Source of the DNA: CAYSCZ01 sp051155775
GTDB taxonomy: Bacteria; Bacteroidota; Bacteroidia; Cytophagales; Cyclobacteriaceae
Length of the DNA: 64,000 nucleotides
Assembly: GCA_051155775.1 (NCBI GenBank)
Contig: DAXETV010000015.1
Span: 1 to 64,000, forward strand
Direction: 5' to 3'
Position 1 is the first letter of the stretch, and each line of letters begins with the position of its first letter. Made by a program: the position numbers and the translations under genes. Shown piece by piece: positions 33,598 through 42,063 of this stretch. The notes beneath the pieces are model-generated. The model was not told the DNA's origin. It did not search any database and worked only from the letters and a program-made list of their open reading frames with translations.

Positions 33598-35261
33598 TGA
33601 GATACCAATTCACCAAAGAACGTGCCCGGGAATCCCGGGTTGCCATTGAAAGAATATATGTCACAATGCGCCACCTCTTTAACAGAGGCAGCTACAAGCC
33701 ATATGGTATCTCAGGGAATACCTTGATCAGCAGCTTAATGAAACTGAGTCCGGAGATCTATGGTAAGATCAATGATAATGAGCAGATAGAGATTGATGGG
33801 CTTACCTACGTCATTGATCGGTTACCTAAAGGCATTGAAGAATGCAGGTTGATCAGGCTGATCACTAAAGAGGGATTTGAAGATGGGGGCTTTGAGATTA
33901 TTACACCACCGAAGCGGAGAAGAAACTGCTACAGGATTGATAAAGACAGAATATATATCGAGATGACCCGTGGCAGAAGTGATATTTATGATATTCTTAC
34001 CCACCTTACATTTTTTTATATAGAAGCCAACAAGATTAAGAATAATGCCTTGGACCAAAAAGGAAAAGTTTCGCCGGACTGGCTGCGATTAAAAGAAATT
34101 ATTGAACTAGAGCAGAATAAGGAAGCATTTGATCATAAGCAAGCCTCCAGTTATTTGAGTAATATTATTGGTCTTACTTACAAAAAGACCCGGGATGCCG
34201 TGGAAGAAATTTCCACCAGAGAAAATTGTTATAGCTTATATCATCTGGTTTACTGGATGGGAAAGCTCGCTATTGAAGAGGAGAAAAAAGACCTGGACAG
34301 GGAGATAACTTTTTCATCAAGGCTGAGGGAAACTATTGGTCAACATATTTATGGAGAATCCTGGGCCAATAGCATTAAGGTACATTTGCAGAAAAGAGAC
34401 TTGATTAACAAACCCATCCATATAATTAGCGCCAATCTGCATAGTTTTATGAATGTGCTTTATGGTCATAGCATGTTTAATGGTGAGTATAAAAATTCTT
34501 ATGATCTGGCTGCAAATGCATATAATAACGGGCAGGTTTATAATGAAATCTTTTCTTACGCATGCGAAAATGGAATGGAAGTAATAACTGACCACTCCGG
34601 AACAAACTTAACAATTCAGGTGTTTGATCTCAGCAAAGTCGATTTTAAATCCATACCTGAATTATCCCATAAGCAGACTTCTGATGCGTTGTTATTAGTG
34701 ATGGATTACGCTTTCGGTGAGCAGGCCTTTGAGTGTATGGATGAATTATTGAAACCGATAGAGACCGCTTATGAAAACATAAATCTGGATATTCAATCCA
34801 TTTCTATCATGGGGAAAGCGGGTATTCTGGAAGGAGAGAAAGGAGATGTGATGATTCCAACGGCACACGTTTTTGAGGGAACTGCGGATAATTACCCCTT
34901 CGATAATGATTTTGACATATCTGATTTCCAGGGGCAGGGATTACAGGTATTTAAAGGTTCAATGGTAACCGTTTTAGGCACGTCATTACAAAATCGTGAT
35001 GTTTTACAACATTTTAAGACCTCTACATGGAATGCTGTAGGTATTGAAATGGAAGGAGCACATTATCAAAAGGCTGTTCAATCCGCCTCTAAAATCAGAA
35101 GAAGTATCAATGAAGATGTTAAAGTCAGGTATGCATATTATGCTTCAGATAATCCGCTTGTTACAGGTAAAACGCTTTCCTCAGGAAGTCTTGGGCCTGA
35201 AGGAATAAAGCCAACTTACCTGATAACCATTAATATCCTGAACAAAATCTTTAAAAATTAA
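33597..35261 (+). CDS. Bacteroidota-specific protein with nucleoside-phosphorylase-like C-terminal half
   Basis: A 554-residue protein I recall as a Bacteroidota family of unknown function (DUF6909, from memory). The N-terminal half opens ARESRVAIERIYVTMRHLFNRG and is helical. The C-terminal half shows IMGKAGILEGEKGDVMIPTA, VTVLGTSLQNRD and GIEMEGAHYQKAV, which resemble the substrate strand and the E-M-E-x-A ribose-binding motif of purine nucleoside phosphorylases and nucleosidases. This is a fold prediction by eye. The start is GTG at 33597; its first G is the last base of the TAG stop of the preceding gene, so translation is coupled. It may act on nucleosides in concert with the CBS/GltB-like genes. 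Confidence 0.75.
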   Translation: MRYQFTKERARESRVAIERIYVTMRHLFNRGSYKPYGISGNTLISSLMKLSPEIYGKINDNEQIEIDGLTYVIDRLPKGIEECRLIRLITKEGFEDGGFEIITPPKRRRNCYRIDKDRIYIEMTRGRSDIYDILTHLTFFYIEANKIKNNALDQKGKVSPDWLRLKEIIELEQNKEAFDHKQASSYLSNIIGLTYKKTRDAVEEISTRENCYSLYHLVYWMGKLAIEEEKKDLDREITFSSRLRETIGQHIYGESWANSIKVHLQKRDLINKPIHIISANLHSFMNVLYGHSMFNGEYKNSYDLAANAYNNGQVYNEIFSYACENGMEVITDHSGTNLTIQVFDLSKVDFKSIPELSHKQTSDALLLVMDYAFGEQAFECMDELLKPIETAYENINLDIQSISIMGKAGILEGEKGDVMIPTAHVFEGTADNYPFDNDFDISDFQGQGLQVFKGSMVTVLGTSLQNRDVLQHFKTSTWNAVGIEMEGAHYQKAVQSASKIRRSINEDVKVRYAYYASDNPLVTGKTLSSGSLGPEGIKPTYLITINILNKIFKN

Positions 35262-35270
35262 GGATATATT

Positions 35271-35299
35271 TTTGTCTTTTATTCGTTATGCTATGGTTG
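35271..35299 (+). promoter_or_regulatory. Candidate Bacteroidota-type promoter of the lipoprotein gene
   Basis: TTTG at 35271-35274 and TATGGTTG at 35292-35299 are separated by 17 bases, close to the TTTG/TAnnTTTG consensus (one mismatch in the -7 box). It lies just after the phosphorylase-like gene and 17 bases upstream of the lipoprotein ATG. Confidence 0.35.
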
Positions 35300-35315
35300 A
35301 CAATGTTTTTAATTT

Positions 35316-36530
35316 ATGACAAAAATTTTTATAATATTATTTCTTATAGCCTGTATGGCAGTAGGGTGTCAGGAAACCGATAACTTTTCAAATATCCCTA
35401 TCATCAATCAATCCACGATTTTCAACTACCAGGTCAACCAGCAATTATTTTTAGATGAGGATAAGACAATCACGCTATTGATTTATTATCAGGATGAATT
35501 GATAAGGGAAATAGTGCCTACATCCAGTCCTATTAACATCATTGATAGTGTTCAAAGAGACCGATATGACTTTATTCAGGTTATCACTGATGCCTCAACC
35601 AATGCGTTCGAAGTTTCAGTTTTTAAAAATATCACCTCCGGACGGGTCGATTTTACTGAAAACGACCTCTGTCAGGAAGGAATGGTTGATGTAAGTTTCG
35701 ATTTACCGGAAGGGGAGATAGTTCTTTACAGCGATCCATGCAAGTTATTGGTGGAGCCAGCAGGGCTAGCCGATTTTGAAACAGGATATACTACAAATTT
35801 TCAAAACCTGTATTTTAGAAATAATCAAAAGGAGTTTCTGTTAATCAACAATCTCTTTGAGCAGGAAATTGACCTGACAGATGTGAATTTCATCGACCTG
35901 GAGACACAAGAATTGTCTATACCACCTACTATCGATGATTTTATCTTTAAACTTAGTGGGGTAATATTAACCGCTCAGTTTCTAAACCAACAGATTGTAT
36001 TGCAGACTGATGTCGAAAGCCCACCCATTAAAGGCTCATCCACTTATGAGATTGCCATACCCGGGCCAACCGTTTTTGACAAATACCTCACGGAGATAAG
36101 CTACTTAAATGAATCAGGAGATAAACAACGAATTGAAATAATCGGGGACATCCCGGGAGCCGTTGATGATTTTTCACAGACGGGCAGTCTCACCAGTACA
36201 AACATTCAAGACTATGGGTTTTTACTTTCATCCGGATCGGTAGATGTGGTAAAAGCACGATGGAAGCCTGCCGCTTTAGAGAATGATAGTTTTGTTGAAA
36301 TCTATACCGCCTCGCAAGATGCTTCCTATCGGTTGCCCCAGGAAGTAACTGAGATTCTAAATGAACAGGTGAATTTTAATACCTCAAACCTGGTTTTTGA
36401 TTATGTTGAAATGATTGACTACAGCAACACACAATCATTTGATGAGTTTATCCGATTTTTGTTTATCCGAGAAAATGAGAGTTTTAATAACACCGATTTT
36501 ATGATTAATAGTACCGAATTGAAAGGTTAA
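35316..36530 (+). CDS. Lipoprotein of unknown function
   Basis: A 404-residue exported lipoprotein with leader IILFLIACMAVGC (cysteine at about residue 18). The mature chain is acidic and strand-rich, with TITLLIYYQDELIREI, SGRVDFTENDLC and several IQDYGFLLSSG-like strands. I recognise no family. DUF4397-like beta sandwiches are a vague possibility from segments such as FEVSVFKNITSG. Its stop TAA is directly adjacent to the stop of the convergent EamA gene, giving TTAATTAA. Confidence 0.7.
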   Translation: MTKIFIILFLIACMAVGCQETDNFSNIPIINQSTIFNYQVNQQLFLDEDKTITLLIYYQDELIREIVPTSSPINIIDSVQRDRYDFIQVITDASTNAFEVSVFKNITSGRVDFTENDLCQEGMVDVSFDLPEGEIVLYSDPCKLLVEPAGLADFETGYTTNFQNLYFRNNQKEFLLINNLFEQEIDLTDVNFIDLETQELSIPPTIDDFIFKLSGVILTAQFLNQQIVLQTDVESPPIKGSSTYEIAIPGPTVFDKYLTEISYLNESGDKQRIEIIGDIPGAVDDFSQTGSLTSTNIQDYGFLLSSGSVDVVKARWKPAALENDSFVEIYTASQDASYRLPQEVTEILNEQVNFNTSNLVFDYVEMIDYSNTQSFDEFIRFLFIRENESFNNTDFMINSTELKG

Positions 36531-37433
36531 TTAACGCCATATGTCGGTATTCAATGCTTTCCTTTTAAAATAGCGGTTCAACAAAGGATAGTTGATAACA
36601 GAAAGCAGGATCATTAATCCACCAATATAAAAATTTTCCTGCATTTTTTCAGAGTCCCCGAAAACGATAAGGGCAAGGATTATGCCATACACCGGTTCAA
36701 GGTTGACCGTTAGATTTACGGCGAATGCCGACACTCTTTTCATCAATTCAACGGAAACCGAAAATGCATAAACAGTACATATTACAGCTAATAGAATAAG
36801 GTAAATCCAATCAACAGGTTGGGGCAAAAAGTATGCCCCTCCAAAGAAGATGGCGGATACCGGCAGTATAATCAATATTATCAGGCTTGCGCCGCTCATC
36901 TCATAAAAGGTGATCAAATACGGGTCATATTTCAAAGTGAATTTGGCATTGATGATGGTAAATACCGCAGCTAAAAATGCAGATCCCAAAGCCATGACCA
37001 AGCCTAGCGGGTAGTTAAACCCGGATGCGAAAATTATTGTTATACCGATTAATGCTGCTATTCCCAGGATCACTTCAAAAATCTTTATTCGCTTCCTATT
37101 AACCATTGGTTCCAGCAAGCTGGTCCAGATGGAGGTAGTGGCCATGCCTATGAGTGCTACGGATGCATTAGAAACCCTGGCCGCACCAAAAAATAAAATC
37201 CAGTGAAAGGCGATTATAAACCCGGTCAGGAATATTTTTAAGACTTTATCGGAGCCGATTTTATAGGTTATCTTTTTTACTTTAAGCACGGGGATAAGCA
37301 CAATAGCAGCGATGGAGGTCCGGAAAAATACAACCTCTATGGCCGGCACACTGATCAATAACCCCAGAATAGCTGTGAAGCCCCATATGAAGACTATAAA
37401 ATGGAGCATTAAATAATCTTTTAGTTCACCCAC
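36531..37433 (-). CDS. EamA/DMT-family transporter
   Basis: A 300-residue membrane protein with ten hydrophobic segments in two EamA halves. The typical block VEVVFFRTSIAAIVLIPVLK follows helix one, and the second half has TVYAFSVSVELMKRVSAFAVN then LEPVYGIILALIVFGD. The substrate is unknown. The start is GTG whose first base is the final G of the lptG TAG stop, so it is translationally coupled to lptG in the tgt-lptG-EamA operon. Confidence 0.87.
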   Translation of the reverse strand: MGELKDYLMLHFIVFIWGFTAILGLLISVPAIEVVFFRTSIAAIVLIPVLKVKKITYKIGSDKVLKIFLTGFIIAFHWILFFGAARVSNASVALIGMATTSIWTSLLEPMVNRKRIKIFEVILGIAALIGITIIFASGFNYPLGLVMALGSAFLAAVFTIINAKFTLKYDPYLITFYEMSGASLIILIILPVSAIFFGGAYFLPQPVDWIYLILLAVICTVYAFSVSVELMKRVSAFAVNLTVNLEPVYGIILALIVFGDSEKMQENFYIGGLMILLSVINYPLLNRYFKRKALNTDIWR

Positions 37434-38509
37434 TATTTCAATAATAATTTATAAAGTAAGATGCCAACAGCTGTGAATATAATGTTTGGGACCCAAACGG
37501 CAAGGAGCGGATTCATGGAGCCAACCTCGGCAATTGCTTGTGCCAATATAAAAAATATTATAAAAATGAATGCAACCAAAAAACCCAAAGCTATCTGAAA
37601 CCCGGCACCTCCACGCAATTTTTTTGATGAAGTGATCACACCAATAAAAGTTAGAATAATAACAGTAAATGGTTGCATAAAGCGGATGTATTTTTCTATC
37701 CTGAAAATATCCACATCGTCTGCACTGCGCGCCTTTTGGAATTCGATATAGTCGTTCAGTTCATTAATGGTCAGGGATTGCTGGAAATTCTTTTTATTAT
37801 CAAAATCAGAAGGTAAGATGTTTATCACCGAATCAATTTTGCGTCCGGATGCTATGGATTCATTCATGCTGTCTATTTCCCTGATCCAGTAATTATCCAG
37901 AAGCCATTTATTTTTAGCAGTATCCCAGTTGATCCGGTTAGCGTGCAATTTTTCCACCAGCTGAGTGCCATCAAACCGCTCTATGGTCACGTTATAGCCC
38001 GTCTCATTTTGATTATTGTAATTGTGCAAATAGAAATATTCATTCTCTCCAACCTTGAAGTGTATATCCCTTTCATTGAAATAAAATGTCCCCTCGAAAT
38101 ATTGTAACTCAAAGGCTACCCTGAATTTGTTGGCATTAGGTATTATCCAGCCATTTAAGTAAAAACTTAGCACAGCAATGATTATCGCTCCTAATAAATA
38201 AGGGAAAAACAATCTCCTGTAGCTAACCCCGCTGGCGAGTATAGCAATGATCTCACTTTTCACGGCAAGATTTGTTGTGACATATACGGTGGCTATATAA
38301 GTGGTTATGGGTGTGATCAAGCTGGCTACATAGGGGAAAAATGTGAGGTAGTAGCTCATTATCTCTTCGAGGGAATTTTGATTTTCTATGAATTCATCAT
38401 TCTTCTCTGTGAAATCAATTATGCAAACTATGGTGCACAGTATGATCACAACAAAGAAAAATGTGGTCAACATCTTTTTTAAGATGTACTTGTCAATGGT
38501 TTTAATCAC
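37433..38509 (-). CDS. lptG: LptF/LptG-type lipopolysaccharide-export permease
   Basis: A 358-residue inner-membrane permease of the YjgP/YjgQ family, part of the LptB2FG ABC transporter that extracts lipopolysaccharide from the inner membrane. Three N-terminal membrane segments (TFFFVVIILCTIVCIID and following), a periplasmic beta-jellyroll domain (about 125-260) and three C-terminal segments are visible. The assignment to LptG rather than LptF rests on the conserved tgt-lptG pairing in Bacteroidota and on general sequence. The start is GTG, overlapping the tgt stop by 4 bases (GTGA). Confidence 0.85.
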   Translation of the reverse strand: MIKTIDKYILKKMLTTFFFVVIILCTIVCIIDFTEKNDEFIENQNSLEEIMSYYLTFFPYVASLITPITTYIATVYVTTNLAVKSEIIAILASGVSYRRLFFPYLLGAIIIAVLSFYLNGWIIPNANKFRVAFELQYFEGTFYFNERDIHFKVGENEYFYLHNYNNQNETGYNVTIERFDGTQLVEKLHANRINWDTAKNKWLLDNYWIREIDSMNESIASGRKIDSVINILPSDFDNKKNFQQSLTINELNDYIEFQKARSADDVDIFRIEKYIRFMQPFTVIILTFIGVITSSKKLRGGAGFQIALGFLVAFIFIIFFILAQAIAEVGSMNPLLAVWVPNIIFTAVGILLYKLLLK

Positions 38510-39636
38510 AGCCTTCTATCAATTTTTCTTAGCATCGCTTCTTTCCATGGAATGAACGTATCAGAAAGTATTTGTTTTCTTGCTTGCTTCATTAACCATA
38601 AATAAAATGATAAGTTCTGCAGTGAAGCTATCTGCAGGCCTAGTATTTCATTGGTAGTGATCAAATGGCGCAGATAAGCTTTTGAGTAATGCCGGCTGGC
38701 GAAATTATCTAAAGACTCGTCAATAGCACTTAAATCATTCTTCCACTTTTCATTCCTAATGTTAATAATTCCCTGCGTAGTGAATATCATGCCATTTCTT
38801 CCGTTTCTTGTTGGCATCACACAATCGAACATATCAATTCCCAGGTCTATACACTCCAAAATGTTTGCCGGGGTGCCAACACCCATTAGATATCTGGGTT
38901 TATCACCCGGGAGGATATCGCAAACTAATTCTGTCATTTTATACATTGCCTCATGAGGTTCGCCAACCGAAAGACCACCAATGGCATTACCATCTGCATC
39001 TTTACTGGCGATGTATTCAGCTGATATCTGTCTTAAATCAGGATAAACACTTCCCTGTACGATAGGAAACAAATGTTGCTCATAGTCATAAAATGGGTCA
39101 TTTTTTTGGAAGTGATTAATGCACCTGTCAAGCCAGCTGTGAGTAAGCCTCATCGACTTTTTGGCATAGTCATAATCACATGGATAAGGCGTGCATTCGT
39201 CAAAAGCCATAATGATATCTGCACCAATAGTCCTTTCAATAGCTATTACCGATTCAGGTGTGAAGTAATGTCTTGAGCCATCAATGTGAGACTGGAATAC
39301 AACACCTTCCTCATCTATTTTTCTATTGCCTGCCAGGGAATAAACCTGATACCCACCGCTATCAGTTAGTATGGGTTTATCCCAGCCTATGAATTTGTGA
39401 AGTCCACCGGCCTTTTGTATGACCTCTAAACCGGGTCTAAGGTACAGATGGTAGGTATTGCCAAGAATTATCTCAGCTTTGATATCTTTTGATAATTCAC
39501 GCTGATGAATGGCTTTAACCGTTCCAAGGGTGCCGACAGGCATAAAAATAGGAGTGGAAATTTCTCCATGACCGGTTTGGATGATACCCGCTCTGGCTTT
39601 GGTTTTTTTGTTTTGATGAATCAGCTTAAACTTCAT
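38506..39636 (-). CDS. tgt: Queuine/preQ1 tRNA-ribosyltransferase
   Basis: A 376-residue TIM-barrel enzyme that swaps guanine 34 of GUN-anticodon tRNAs for preQ1 in queuosine synthesis. Family motifs are clear: TPIFMPVGT, GNTYHLYLRPG, DSGGYQVYSLA, FDECTPYP, IGGLSVGEP, and GVGTPANILECIDLGIDMFDCVMPTRNGRNG cut here as separate parts (GVGTPANILECID and CVMPTRNGRNG). The usual C-terminal zinc cysteines are absent: where family members read CDCYTCRNYSRAYL this protein has LDNFASRHYSKAYL. It is the first gene of the tgt-lptG-EamA operon. Confidence 0.95.
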   Translation of the reverse strand: MKFKLIHQNKKTKARAGIIQTGHGEISTPIFMPVGTLGTVKAIHQRELSKDIKAEIILGNTYHLYLRPGLEVIQKAGGLHKFIGWDKPILTDSGGYQVYSLAGNRKIDEEGVVFQSHIDGSRHYFTPESVIAIERTIGADIIMAFDECTPYPCDYDYAKKSMRLTHSWLDRCINHFQKNDPFYDYEQHLFPIVQGSVYPDLRQISAEYIASKDADGNAIGGLSVGEPHEAMYKMTELVCDILPGDKPRYLMGVGTPANILECIDLGIDMFDCVMPTRNGRNGMIFTTQGIINIRNEKWKNDLSAIDESLDNFASRHYSKAYLRHLITTNEILGLQIASLQNLSFYLWLMKQARKQILSDTFIPWKEAMLRKIDRRL

Positions 39637-39706
39637 GAATGCGCTAAATTAAGCCGGATTTTGTTTTCTTTAATCTTTTTGAATGATTTGGTAAATACCA
39701 AAATGA

Positions 39707-40807
39707 ATGATGTTTATCCTGCTATTTATTTTCGCACTGGCTGTACAGCTTTATTTTTTATTAAATGCTTACAGGAGATTAAAGAAATACAGGCACCGTG
39801 ATTATTCGAAAATTGAGAATTTTCCTCCCGTCTCTGTAATAATTTGTGCTCACAATGAAGCACATAATATCAAACGAAATCTCCCCAAAGTACTTGATCA
39901 ATCCTATCCGAATTTTGAGGTGCTGGTAGTCAATGACAGATCGACAGATAAGACGCAAAGTATTTTGGAACATTTGTCAGAGAAATATGACTACCTGAAA
40001 ATAAAATATATCAAAGAAACGCCAGGTGATATAAACCATAAAAAATATGCCCTTAAAATGGGTATTGCAGAAAGTAAAAATCAAATATTAGTTTTCACGG
40101 ATGCCGATTGCTGGCCTGTCAATGAAAATTGGTTGAAGTCTGTTTTTGCACAATTCCGGGATGGTGATCTGGTCATTGGGTATTCACCGTATTTAAAAAA
40201 ACCGGGATTGCTGAATGCATTTATTCAATATGAAACGCAACTAACGGGTGTTTTGTATCTCGGCGCAGCTTTATCAAAAAAGCCTTATATGGCAGTAGGA
40301 AGGAACCTGGCTTATAAAAGAACCCTTATTTATGAAGAAATTAAGTCTTTGAGCCATCAGCATGTGACGGGCGGTGACGATGATCTGTTAATTAATCAAT
40401 TACCTCCGTCAGCTAAAGTAAATATTGTACTAAGTAAAGAATCTACCATTTATTCTACACCGGAAAGGAACTTAAAGCCCTTTTTAAGGCAAAAAATACG
40501 TCATTTATCGGTAAGTAAGCACTATAAAGCCGGGAACAAGATTTATCTCACGGTGTTTTACGTTACCTTTATATTGTTTTATATCGTAATGCCTTTTTTG
40601 TTTAAAAATTTAATAGAACTAGGCTTGGTTTTTGGTGGTTATTTTATTAGGATTTTGATTCAATTGAATTGTTTTAAATTACTCTATAAGCATTCTGGGC
40701 ACAAACAGGATTATTTCTGGGCACCGTTGACTGATATTATGTATGTTTTCTACCTGATGTTTTTAGGGCCTTATTCATGGATTAGAAAAATTAACAAATG
40801 GAATTAA
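39707..40807 (+). CDS. Membrane glycosyltransferase family 2
   Basis: A 366-residue GT2 enzyme with an N-terminal membrane segment (FILLFIFALAVQLYFLL), GT-A core (VSVIICAHNEAHNI, LVVNDRSTDKT, LVFTDADCW for the metal DxD-like site, GGDDDLLINQL) and two C-terminal membrane segments (VFYVTFILFYIVMPFLF, IDLGL region). It probably moves a sugar onto a lipid-linked or surface acceptor on the cytoplasmic face. Its last 10 bases overlap the start of the ECF sigma gene, so they are one transcript. Confidence 0.87.
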   Translation: MMFILLFIFALAVQLYFLLNAYRRLKKYRHRDYSKIENFPPVSVIICAHNEAHNIKRNLPKVLDQSYPNFEVLVVNDRSTDKTQSILEHLSEKYDYLKIKYIKETPGDINHKKYALKMGIAESKNQILVFTDADCWPVNENWLKSVFAQFRDGDLVIGYSPYLKKPGLLNAFIQYETQLTGVLYLGAALSKKPYMAVGRNLAYKRTLIYEEIKSLSHQHVTGGDDDLLINQLPPSAKVNIVLSKESTIYSTPERNLKPFLRQKIRHLSVSKHYKAGNKIYLTVFYVTFILFYIVMPFLFKNLIELGLVFGGYFIRILIQLNCFKLLYKHSGHKQDYFWAPLTDIMYVFYLMFLGPYSWIRKINKWN

Positions 40808-41406
40808 ACAAGCAATTTTCAGATAAAGCATTAAAAGATTTTAATCTCATAGACCTTGCCACGAAAGGTGAGGATCAAACAGCTTTTGCTGAACTGATGG
40901 ACCGGTACCGCAAACCCGTTTATCACATGATCCTTAAAATGGTACGTAATGTTGATGATGCTGAAGATCTTACCATAGAGGCGTTTGCAAAAGCTTTTAA
41001 AAACCTGCACAGATTCAAGAAGGATTACACTTTCAGCACCTGGCTATTTAGAATTGCTACTAATAATGCCATCGACTTTATCAGAAAAAAAAGATTGGAA
41101 ACGTATAGTCTGAATACTTCCTACACCGATGATAACGGCGATTCTGTTAACATCGATGTTGAGGACCAAAATCTTGACCCATCTGAAGAAGCGGTAAAAG
41201 CACAAAAAATTGAGTTGGTAAGAATGTTTGTGACCAAATTACCGGCCAAGTACCAGCGATTAGTAAGGCTTAGATATTTTGATGAGCTTTCTTATGAAGA
41301 GATTGCCAAGGAACTAGAAGCGCCACTGGGAACAGTAAAAGCACAGCTCCACAGGGCCAGGGAACTAATGTATGACCTGGTAAAAGATAAAAAGCAGCAT
41401 ATCTGA
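40798..41406 (+). CDS. RpoE-like ECF sigma factor
   Basis: A 202-residue ECF sigma factor. Region 2 spans MDRYRKPVYHMILKMVRNV, DDAEDLTIEAFAKAF and FSTWLFRIATNNAIDFIRK. A linker DDNGDSVNIDVED precedes region 4 (LPAKYQRLVRLRYFDELSYEE, APLGTVKAQLHRARELM). It is the standard Bacteroidota RpoE-like layout. No anti-sigma factor is encoded next to it. It overlaps the GT2 gene by 10 bases and rsmG starts 6 bases downstream, so it is expressed with housekeeping genes and could be constitutive. Confidence 0.92.
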   Translation: MELNKQFSDKALKDFNLIDLATKGEDQTAFAELMDRYRKPVYHMILKMVRNVDDAEDLTIEAFAKAFKNLHRFKKDYTFSTWLFRIATNNAIDFIRKKRLETYSLNTSYTDDNGDSVNIDVEDQNLDPSEEAVKAQKIELVRMFVTKLPAKYQRLVRLRYFDELSYEEIAKELEAPLGTVKAQLHRARELMYDLVKDKKQHI

Positions 41407-41412
41407 TAGCCA

Positions 41413-42039
41413 TTGGATTATCTGAAATATTATTTCTCTCAATTAACTGATGATCAGTTACATACCTACCGTAACCTTGAGGCGTGTTATCAGGATTGGA
41501 ACGCCAAAATAAACCTTATTTCCAGGAAAGATATAGACAGCCTGTTGCTCAAGCACATTTTACACTCATTAGCTATAGCGAAATTTATTGAATTCCCAGA
41601 TGGTTCGAAAATTATGGATGTAGGAACCGGTGGTGGCTTCCCCGGGATACCATTAGCGATTATGTTTCCGTATGCAACATTTCATCTTGTTGACTCGGTA
41701 GGAAAAAAAATAAAGGTTGTGAATGACATCATCGACAAGCTTGGTATAAAGAATGTGAAAACCTATAACCTCCGTGCTGAAAATATGCAGGACAGCTATG
41801 ATTACGTGGTGAGCAGGGCAGTAGCTAATACCAGGGATTTTTATCAATGGGTAAAAAAGAAATTCAACAAAAAAAATAAACACCAACTCATTGATAATGG
41901 TATATTTTATCTAAAAGGTGGTGATCTTACCGAAGAACTTAGGGAAGCGAATGTTCGCTACAAATTGTTTGAAATCAGCGATTATTATCAGGAAGAATTT
42001 TTCCAGACAAAAAAGGTGCTTTATATCCCTCACCAATAG
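41413..42039 (+). CDS. rsmG: 16S rRNA (guanine-527-N7)-methyltransferase
   Basis: A 208-residue RsmG/GidB enzyme that methylates G527 of 16S rRNA with SAM. The N-terminal motif LEACYQDWNAKINLISRKD, then LKHILHSLAIAKF and SAM loop IMDVGTGGGFPGIPLAIMFP are diagnostic. The start must be TTG at 41413, because stop codons lie just upstream in frame and the conserved N terminus begins within a few residues. It lies between the sigma-factor gene (6 bases) and the decarboxylase gene (24 bases). Confidence 0.93.
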   Translation: MDYLKYYFSQLTDDQLHTYRNLEACYQDWNAKINLISRKDIDSLLLKHILHSLAIAKFIEFPDGSKIMDVGTGGGFPGIPLAIMFPYATFHLVDSVGKKIKVVNDIIDKLGIKNVKTYNLRAENMQDSYDYVVSRAVANTRDFYQWVKKKFNKKNKHQLIDNGIFYLKGGDLTEELREANVRYKLFEISDYYQEEFFQTKKVLYIPHQ

Positions 42040-42063
42040 CCATTTCTGTTGTAAATAGCGTCT

